From positions 1 through 8,143 of the forward strand of contig DATKRK010000034.1 in NCBI GenBank assembly GCA_035532215.1: DNA of 8,143 bases, given 5' to 3'. Below are positions 1 to 5,612 of the stretch, in pieces. The stretch is from JAICIG01 sp035532215. GTDB taxonomy: Bacteria > Planctomycetota > Planctomycetia > Pirellulales > JAICIG01. Positions within the stretch are counted from its first letter, which is position 1. Each line of letters begins with the position of its first letter. The notes below the pieces were generated by a model that searched no databases, was not told the origin of the DNA, and was given only the letters and a program-made list of their open reading frames with translations. A program made the position numbers and the translations under genes.

Positions 1-24
1 CGAGGTAACGTAAACTTGTTTTCA

Positions 25-118
25 TTGGACCAGTCCTCTCGTTGCGGCACTGCCTGAGAAAAAGGATTACCCCCTGATTTCAAAGGTAATCCGCGCCAGA
101 CGCGGGCGACTGGTCCAA
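25..118. repeat. Nested inverted-repeat element (94 bp)
   Basis: Outer arms TTGGACCAGTC (25-35) and GACTGGTCCAA (108-118) are perfect 11-bp reverse complements. Inside lie perfect 8-bp arms GGATTACC (64-71) and GGTAATCC (85-92), and next to them a short hairpin CCGCG/CGCGG (91-95/101-105). The two nested pairs share one centre region, as expected for a small palindromic element or a structured RNA. No transposase and no clear target duplication flank it. Its ends share the TTGGAC start with the element at 7703-7810. Identity as a mobile element is inference. Confidence 0.6.
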
Positions 119-219
119 CCATTTTGTCTACAGAGAATCTCATTTACATGCGGTCAAATGGTATCACTACCGCCGGCCGGCGCCAAAAAAGGGGCGTAAG
201 GCGTAAGTAGACGTTCGTG

Positions 220-297
220 AAAAGAGGGCCAGTGGCTAACGCCGCATTGGACGACACAAGTCGCATGAGCCACTTTCCACGCCGCGGGCGCTCTTTT
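220..297. repeat. Short nested inverted repeat
   Basis: Two 7-bp arm pairs are nested: AAAAGAG (220-226) with CTCTTTT (291-297), and AGTGGCT (231-237) with AGCCACT (268-274). The arms are short, so chance is not excluded, but the concentric order and the close company of other inverted repeats make a real palindromic unit plausible. Its right end overlaps the left arm of the element starting at 293. No coding potential is seen in it. Confidence 0.4.
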
Positions 298-426
298 ACT
301 TAGCCCAGGCATTTATGCCTGGGATCTAGGGACAGTTTAACCCCCAAGTCCCGATCGGCGCCTCGCGGGCAAACGGTTGCGTTGTCACGCGAATTCCCAG
401 GCGTAAACGCCTGGGCTAAATAAAAG
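293..426. repeat. Inverted pair of hairpins, MITE/REP-like (134 bp)
   Basis: Positions 293-323 and 396-426 are reverse complements over 31 bp with 3 mismatches. Each arm also contains its own perfect 9-bp-stem hairpin: CCCAGGCAT/ATGCCTGGG (304-312/315-323) and CCCAGGCGT/ACGCCTGGG (396-404/407-415). Two of the three mismatches form one compensated base pair (A311-T316 on the left, G403-C408 on the right), so both stems stay perfect. The 72-bp centre holds a weak GGGAC/GTCCC pair (329-333/348-352) and no gene. The layout resembles bacterial REP pairs or a miniature inverted-repeat element; the family is not identified. Confidence 0.7.
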
Positions 427-1004
427 TTCCGCGGGTCGAGTCTTCGGAACCAATTCGAGTCGATCTCGCAGTACGGCCGACACGCGTCAATGCGAATGCC
501 TACTTACGCCCCCAAAAAAGGCTATCTCCCGCCCGGCCCTTTGCTTGCGGAAAAGGCGAGCCACACGGCGCCGATTGCCTTTGGGCATAGAATGATAATA
601 GCGAAGTCAGTTTTGGGCGGCAGGAACGGTTCGAACGCTGGTTCTTTGCCGCAGCACGGGAGTCTCCTTGCAAGCACATCGGTCAGTCGAGGCTGCTCAC
701 GTTTGGGTCCGGCAGCCTCGACGCCGATTGCCGAGCGGCCGGGGTCGAAGTCAGCCGACGCCCACGTCCTCCAACCGTGGGCGACCCCGGCCACCGGCAT
801 TTTTTCTCCGTTCTCCCTCCGCGTCGCTTTCCAACGGCTGAGCGACTTGTGTAGAACCACCGCCCCCGCGTACGGGGCTGCGCGCGGTACATGACGGGCA
901 CGCAAATCTTTTGGCCCCGATCGCGCGCCGATTTCGCATGATCTGTTGAAGCCTTGCATTTTTTGCGGAACGGATGGGACGCCTATCGAGGCCCTTGTCG
1001 GTTC
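427..1004. other. Gene-poor stretch, nothing recognised
   Basis: Open frames on both strands (for example 490-894 + and 522-959 -) overlap one another, lack convincing ribosome-binding sites and contain no domain I recognise. They are best explained by low stop-codon frequency in GC-rich DNA. Short features seen are a GTTCCG/CGGAAC hairpin (426-431/445-450) and, at 500-510, an inverted copy of the motif at 200-210. No tRNA, rRNA or convincing promoter was found. Confidence 0.5.
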
Positions 1005-1141
1005 CTAGTGCCTCTTCGAAGCCATTTTGACAGTCGGGTGGCTGGCGGCTGAGCCTAGGCGAAGCCCCAGTTCGCTCTCGTATCGCTTCGCTCTGCCGCC
1101 AGCCACCGTCACCTATCAACTCAGACTTGAAGAGGCACTAG
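1005..1141. repeat. Triple-nested inverted repeat before the operon (137 bp)
   Basis: Three concentric arm pairs are visible: CTAGTGCCTCTTC (1005-1017) with GAAGAGGCACTAG (1129-1141), perfect over 13 bp; GGTGGCTGGCGGC (1037-1049) with GCCGCCAGCCACC (1095-1107), perfect over 13 bp; and GCGAAGC (1059-1065) with GCTTCGC (1085-1091). The ends can also be read as a CTAG target duplication (1005-1008 and 1138-1141) around 9-bp terminal repeats, which would fit a miniature transposable element. It stops 16 nt before the Shine-Dalgarno of the first gene. A transcript starting upstream would therefore carry a long stem in its leader. Mobile element and regulatory structure are both open. Confidence 0.7.
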
Positions 1142-1157
1142 CCCCAAGACACGTTGC

Positions 1158-1162
1158 GGAGA
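1158..1162 (+). promoter_or_regulatory. Ribosome-binding site of the ASST-like gene
   Basis: GGAGA lies 6 nt before the ATG at 1169. It decides the start: an in-frame TTG at 1154 would place this motif inside the coding sequence and has no comparable site of its own. Confidence 0.7.
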
Positions 1163-1168
1163 ATCGAC

Positions 1169-3454
1169 ATGAAATCGTGGCAGAAACTTCCAGTGATTGC
1201 GGCCCTGGCGCTCGCCGCTCTCGATGTCAACTGGGCGCCGCGAGCCACTGCGGAGCAACCCGCCCAGCAACCTGCACAACAACCCGCCCAGCCGCCTGCC
1301 GACAAATCCGCGTCGTCCGGCGTCAAAGACGGCCTGTCGATCAACAAGCCGGGCGCGTTTCAGGGTTATTCCTTGGTCGCGCCGATGAATTCGACCAGCA
1401 CGTACCTGATCGACATCCAGGGGCGCATCGTCCGCCAGTGGAAGAGCGACTACACGCCGGCCCTGAGCGCCTACCTTTTGGAAGACGGGCGCCTGCTGCG
1501 GCCCGGCGCCGAGGGAGGTTTCATGGCGGGCGGGCCTGGGGCCGGCGGGCGAATTCAGGAATTCGCTTGGGACGGCGAGTTGGTCTGGGATTATTCGTTC
1601 GGCGACAGCAAGCTCCGACCGCATCACGATATCTGCCCGCTTCCCAACGGCAACGTGTTGGTCGTGGCCTCCGATCCCAAAACGGCCGAAGAGGCGATCG
1701 CCGCCGGCCGCCGGGGCGAGACGGTCCGCGGCCGTTTGCTGCCGGAGTGCATTCTGGAAATCAAGCCGACCGGAAAAACCACGGGCGAGATCGTCTGGGA
1801 GTGGCACGCCTGGGACCATCTGGTGCAGGACTTCGACAAGAAGAAACCCAGTTTCGGCGACGTTTCCGAGCATCCGGAACTGATCGACCTGAACTTCAGC
1901 ACCGACATGATGGACCGCATGCTGCGCGATCCGCAGCAGCTTGCGCGGTTGCGATCGCTGGGCTACGTCGGCGGAGGTACGGCGGCGCCCGATCGCAAGG
2001 CCGGAGATAAGCCGCCGGCTGGCGATAAGCAGGACGGCGGCCAGGCCGGCAACGACCGGCCGAACGAGCCCGCGCGAAGAGATAACGATCGAGCCGGCCC
2101 TGGGCGCGGCGGCCCTGGCGGCGGTCCGATGCAAGGCGACTGGATGCACGTCAATTCGGTCGCTTACAACGCCCAGCTCGATCAGATCATGATCAGCGTT
2201 CACGAATTCAGCGAAGTCTGGATCATCGATCACGGCACGACCACGGCCGAAGCGGCTTCGCACAAGGGAGGCCGCGGCAAGGGGGGCGATTTGCTCTACC
2301 GCTGGGGCAATCCGCGCGTGTATCGCAGCGGCTCGAACGTCGATCAGCGGTTGTTCGCTCAGCACTGCGCGCATTGGATCGCCGAGGGACTGCCCGGCGC
2401 CGGCCACATGCTGGTCTTCAATAACGGCAACGGCCGCCCCGACGGCGCCTATTCGTCGGTCGACGAGATCGCGCTGCCGCTCAATGAGAAGGGAACCTAC
2501 GACAAGGAGGAATACCTGGCGTTCGCTCCCGAGCGGGCTCAGTGGTCGTATGTCGCGCCCGATAAAACCAGCTTCTCTTCGATGTTGATCTCCGGCGCCC
2601 AGCGGTTGCCCAACGGCAACACGTTCGTTTGCTCGGGCAACCAGGCGATCCTGTTCGAGGTTACGCCCCACAATGAAATCGTATGGCAGTTCAAGTATCC
2701 GGGCGGCGGCTTCGGCGGCCCGGGCTCAATGCGGCCCGGCGAGCTAGTGCCGTCGTTCCTGGCGCAGATGCTCAGCGTTACGAACGAGCAGAAGCAGTCG
2801 CTGGCGAAGTTACAGCAAGAGGTCGACGGCAAGCTGGCGAAACTGCTGACCGAAGAGCAACGCAAGAAGCGCGAGCAGCCGTTTGGCTTTCCGTTCGGCG
2901 GCCCGCCGCCGGGCGGATTCGGCGGTGCGGGCGGTCCTCCGCCAGGCGCTGACAGAGGTCCCGGCGGACCGGGCATAGGCCCCGGCGGCTTCGGCGGCTT
3001 CCGTCCGCCGCGCGTCGGCGAAGTCATTCCCTCGCCGCTCAAAGAGCAGTTGGAACTGACGGAGGCTCAGGCCGGCGAGCTGAAAGAGATTCAGCAAACG
3101 GTCGACGCGCAGCTTGCGAAAATTTGGACGGACGAGCAGAAGTCGCAGTTGGAAGAAATGGAGAACATGTTTGCTCGCGGCCCCGGCGCCGGCCCCGGCG
3201 GCTTCGGTCCGCCTCGCGGAAATGGTCCGCCGGGCGGAAATGCAGACCGGGATCGGCAACGAGCCGACCGCGGCGGGCCGCGAGGCCCGGGCGGCGGACA
3301 ATTCCGCGGGCCCGGCGGAATCTTCCGCTGCTATCGATACGCAGCGGACTTTCCGGGCTTGGCCGGCAAGGAACTGATTCCCGGCAAAAAGCTCGAAGAG
3401 GTTGCCGCGGCCGAGTTGCGGCCTGATCGCGAGCCGGCCGAGAAGAAGGACTGA
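1169..3454 (+). CDS. Secreted arylsulfotransferase (ASST)-like beta-propeller protein
   Basis: This 761-aa protein starts at ATG 1169 (SD GGAGA). It opens with a Sec-type signal peptide: K2, K6, a hydrophobic core at residues 7-18 and likely cleavage after ATA (26-28). A PAQQ-repeat linker follows (29-45), then a propeller domain. Its blades show turn motifs such as LPNGN (158-162, 480-484) and 'GEIVWEW' (206-212). The segments DWMHVNS (324-330) and FAQHCAHW (396-403) match conserved histidine regions of PAPS-independent arylsulfate sulfotransferases, which move sulfate between phenolic esters in the periplasm. A Pro/Gly/Asp-rich insertion fills about 268-322. The last blade is split by two copies of a helical LTxxQ module (524-570, 617-663) in Gly/Pro-rich linkers, and the fold resumes at IFRCYRY (718-724). 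I do not see the catalytic His expected near the end of the propeller, so sulfotransferase activity is uncertain. It is the first gene of the operon, 25 nt before the next. Confidence 0.8.
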   Translation: MKSWQKLPVIAALALAALDVNWAPRATAEQPAQQPAQQPAQPPADKSASSGVKDGLSINKPGAFQGYSLVAPMNSTSTYLIDIQGRIVRQWKSDYTPALSAYLLEDGRLLRPGAEGGFMAGGPGAGGRIQEFAWDGELVWDYSFGDSKLRPHHDICPLPNGNVLVVASDPKTAEEAIAAGRRGETVRGRLLPECILEIKPTGKTTGEIVWEWHAWDHLVQDFDKKKPSFGDVSEHPELIDLNFSTDMMDRMLRDPQQLARLRSLGYVGGGTAAPDRKAGDKPPAGDKQDGGQAGNDRPNEPARRDNDRAGPGRGGPGGGPMQGDWMHVNSVAYNAQLDQIMISVHEFSEVWIIDHGTTTAEAASHKGGRGKGGDLLYRWGNPRVYRSGSNVDQRLFAQHCAHWIAEGLPGAGHMLVFNNGNGRPDGAYSSVDEIALPLNEKGTYDKEEYLAFAPERAQWSYVAPDKTSFSSMLISGAQRLPNGNTFVCSGNQAILFEVTPHNEIVWQFKYPGGGFGGPGSMRPGELVPSFLAQMLSVTNEQKQSLAKLQQEVDGKLAKLLTEEQRKKREQPFGFPFGGPPPGGFGGAGGPPPGADRGPGGPGIGPGGFGGFRPPRVGEVIPSPLKEQLELTEAQAGELKEIQQTVDAQLAKIWTDEQKSQLEEMENMFARGPGAGPGGFGPPRGNGPPGGNADRDRQRADRGGPRGPGGGQFRGPGGIFRCYRYAADFPGLAGKELIPGKKLEEVAAAELRPDREPAEKKD
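2738..3157 (+). repeat. Internal duplication of an LTxxQ helical module in the ASST-like protein
   Basis: Residues 524-570 (nt 2738-2878) and 617-663 (nt 3017-3157) align without gaps over 47 residues, and by eye 20 are identical. Shared positions include GE..PS at the start, L.....LT..Q...L...QQ.VD..LAK in the middle and T.EQ at the end. The copies are predicted amphipathic helices separated by a Gly/Pro/Phe linker. The pattern recalls the LTxxQ motif of Spy/CpxP-type periplasmic proteins, but no homology is claimed. Divergence between the copies implies an old duplication. Confidence 0.75.
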
Positions 3455-3469
3455 AATCGGCCGGCAAAC

Positions 3470-3473
3470 GGAG
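3470..3473 (+). promoter_or_regulatory. Ribosome-binding site of the first phosphatase-superfamily gene
   Basis: GGAG sits 6 nt before ATG 3480, in the 25-nt gap after the upstream stop codon. It fixes the start and supports separate initiation within a shared transcript. Confidence 0.7.
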
Positions 3474-3479
3474 TGACGC

Positions 3480-5612
3480 ATGATTTCGTCTTTGCTCGAC
3501 GCGGGATTGCTGCCTACGAATCTGGTCCTGGGCTACATCGGCCCGGGCGCCGGGTTCGCCCTGGCCGGTTCGTTCCTGGCCGTGTTCGGAGCGGTCTTGT
3601 CGGCGATTTCGATGATTCTGCTGTGGCCCGCTCGCCGGTTGCTGCGCTGGATTTTGCGGCGCCGCCCGCCTGGCAAGCCGCGGTTCGAAAGAGTCGTGAT
3701 TCTTGGGCTGGACGGGCTCGATCACGGGCTGACGGAGAGGCTGCTGGCCGAAGGCAGGCTGCCGAACTTAGCCGCGCTGCGCGACGGCGGCGATTTCAAA
3801 CCGCTCGGCAGCACGCTGCCGCCGATCTCGCCGGTGGCCTGGTCGACGTTTCAAACCGGCGTGAATCCGGGCAAGCACAACATCTTCGACTTCCTCACGC
3901 CCGACGAGCGGACCTATCAACCCAAACTCAGTTCCGTCGAAATCCGCTCGGCCAGTCGCAGCTTCGGCATCGGCCCGTTGCGGATCAAGCGGTGCAAGCC
4001 CGACGTCCGCATGCTCCGCAAGAGCAAGCCGTTCTGGAGCGTGCTGAGCGACTATGGCATCTTCAACTGCATCATTCGCGTGCCGATCACCTTTCCGCCC
4101 GAGAAACTGCGCGGCGTACAGCTTTCGGCGATGTGCGTCCCCGACCTGCGCGGCACGCAAGGCACGTTCTCGCAATACACGACGCAGTCTCCGGAGGAGC
4201 GCGAGAAAACCGGCGGCGAGGTGCATTACGTCCAGCGGCAAGGCAACCTCGTGGCTTGCGATCTGCTCGGGCCGCCGCATCCCAAAGACCCGGACCGCGG
4301 GCCGTTGAAACTGCCCTTCACGGTGACCATCACCGGCGGCAGCACGGCGACGCTCAAGATCGGCGGGGCGAAGTACAAGCTCGAGCAAGGCGAGTACACC
4401 GATTGGATCACGGTGCGGTTCAAGGCCGGCTGGGGCGCCTCGATTCACGGCGTCTGCCGGTTCATGCTGCTGGGCACAAGTCCGGAGTTCAACCTGTATG
4501 TCACGCCGATCAACATCGATCCCGAAAACCCGGCGATGGCCATCGGCTACCCGGCCGTCTATCCGATCTACCTGGCCAAGCGGCAAGGAAAATACGCCAC
4601 GCTCGGCCTGGCCGAAGACACCTGGGGCCTCAGCGAGCAAGTGCTGGAAGACGCGCACTTCGTTGCACAGTGTACCGACATCGATCGCGAACGCGAGACG
4701 ATGTTCTTCGACGGCCTCGACAAAGTGCGGCAAGGGCTGTGCGTGTGCGTCTTTGATGGAACGGATCGCATGCAGCACATGTTCTGGCGGTATCTCGACC
4801 CTTCGCATCCGGCCCGGCCCGCTCGTCCGCCGGAGGCCTTTAAGTCGGCGATCGAAGATCTGTACGTCCGCATGGATGCGCTGGTGGGCCGCACGATGGC
4901 CCGCGCAAACGACGACGATACGCTTTTGATGGTGCTCTCCGACCACGGCTTCAACACGTTCCGCCGCGGCGTCGACCTGAATCGCTGGCTGGAAGAGAAC
5001 GGTTATCTGGTCGTCGACGACGCCCGCCGCGGAAAAGACTATCTGGCCGGCGTCGATTGGTCGAAGACCAAAGCCTTCGCCATCGGGCTAACCGGCATTT
5101 TCTTGAACCTGCGCGGCAAGTTCGAGCAGGGGGTCGTCGAACCGGGCGAAGAAGCGCAGGCGTTGCGAGACGAGATCGCCGCGAAACTCGGCGGGCTGAG
5201 CGATCCGCAGACCGGCGGCGCCGCGATCAAACGCGTTTATCAAGCGGTGAAAGCCTATCGCGGCCCCTACAAGGAAAATGCTCCCGACCTGATCGTCGGC
5301 TATGCGGGCGGATATCGCGTCTCTTGGGATGCCGCGGTCGGCCGCACGAGCCGCGAGGTGTTTCACGATAATAAGAAGGCTTGGAGCGGCGATCATTGCG
5401 TCGATCCGTCGGTCGTGCCGGGCGTGCTGTTCTGCAATCGCGAGATCGCGTCGGAATCGCCGCGGCTGCTCGATCTGGCGCCGACCGTGCTGGAACAGTT
5501 CGGCTGCCCGATTCCCGACTACATGGACGGCCGGCCGATGGCGATCGGCGACCGGAAGACCGTAGCGAGCGAGACCGCCGCGAACGGAAGCCAAGAGGTG
5601 CAAGTCGCATGA
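3480..5612 (+). CDS. Membrane-anchored alkaline-phosphatase-superfamily protein (type I phosphodiesterase/NPP-like)
   Basis: This 710-aa protein belongs to the metal-dependent alkaline phosphatase superfamily, nearest the type I phosphodiesterase/nucleotide pyrophosphatase group, which hydrolyses phosphate mono- or diesters. The N-terminus has a YIGPGAG motif (19-25) and one long hydrophobic segment (about 25-49). A strongly basic stretch follows (R52, R53, R56, R60-R62, K66, R68). Predicted catalytic residues are all present: D78 in GLDGLD, nucleophile S117 in PPISPVAW (Thr or Ser in the superfamily), D429 and H433 in DRMQH, D488 and H489 in SDHG, and H639 in SGDHC. A long insertion, beta-rich at about 275-345, lies between S117 and D429 and probably shapes substrate choice. 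By the positive-inside rule the catalytic domain would face the cytoplasm. Its stop overlaps the next start as ATGA. The substrate is unknown; a phosphodiesterase, phosphomonoesterase or related esterase role is possible. Confidence 0.85.
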   Translation: MISSLLDAGLLPTNLVLGYIGPGAGFALAGSFLAVFGAVLSAISMILLWPARRLLRWILRRRPPGKPRFERVVILGLDGLDHGLTERLLAEGRLPNLAALRDGGDFKPLGSTLPPISPVAWSTFQTGVNPGKHNIFDFLTPDERTYQPKLSSVEIRSASRSFGIGPLRIKRCKPDVRMLRKSKPFWSVLSDYGIFNCIIRVPITFPPEKLRGVQLSAMCVPDLRGTQGTFSQYTTQSPEEREKTGGEVHYVQRQGNLVACDLLGPPHPKDPDRGPLKLPFTVTITGGSTATLKIGGAKYKLEQGEYTDWITVRFKAGWGASIHGVCRFMLLGTSPEFNLYVTPINIDPENPAMAIGYPAVYPIYLAKRQGKYATLGLAEDTWGLSEQVLEDAHFVAQCTDIDRERETMFFDGLDKVRQGLCVCVFDGTDRMQHMFWRYLDPSHPARPARPPEAFKSAIEDLYVRMDALVGRTMARANDDDTLLMVLSDHGFNTFRRGVDLNRWLEENGYLVVDDARRGKDYLAGVDWSKTKAFAIGLTGIFLNLRGKFEQGVVEPGEEAQALRDEIAAKLGGLSDPQTGGAAIKRVYQAVKAYRGPYKENAPDLIVGYAGGYRVSWDAAVGRTSREVFHDNKKAWSGDHCVDPSVVPGVLFCNREIASESPRLLDLAPTVLEQFGCPIPDYMDGRPMAIGDRKTVASETAANGSQEVQVA
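5595..5598 (+). promoter_or_regulatory. Ribosome-binding site of the second phosphatase-superfamily gene
   Basis: GAGG lies 10 nt before ATG 5609, inside the end of the preceding gene. With the ATGA overlap it suggests translational coupling. An alternative ATG at 5636 lacks a clear site but would leave the twin-arginine motif at the very N-terminus. Confidence 0.5.

Noticed and set aside
293..426. CRISPR array
   Set aside because: The repeated units are two inverted hairpins, not regularly spaced direct repeats, and no cas gene is present.
588..600. AT-rich TAGAATGATAATA as a -10 promoter box
   Set aside because: No -35 hexamer at proper spacing, and it is more than 500 nt from the first gene.
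490..959. Overlapping open frames on both strands (134 aa + and 145 aa -) in the left flank
   Set aside because: They face each other over the same bases, have no convincing ribosome-binding site, and are rich in Arg/Ala/Pro as expected of random GC-rich DNA. No domain is recognised.
1027..1055. TTGACA (1027-1032) as a -35 promoter box for the operon
   Set aside because: No acceptable -10 box follows at 16-19 nt; the positions read TGAGCC or similar. It also lies inside the palindromic element.
1121..2671. Long minus-strand open frame (516 aa) opposite the ASST-like gene
   Set aside because: It is antisense to a gene with clear motifs, signal peptide and ribosome-binding site. High GC lowers stop frequency in the opposite frame.
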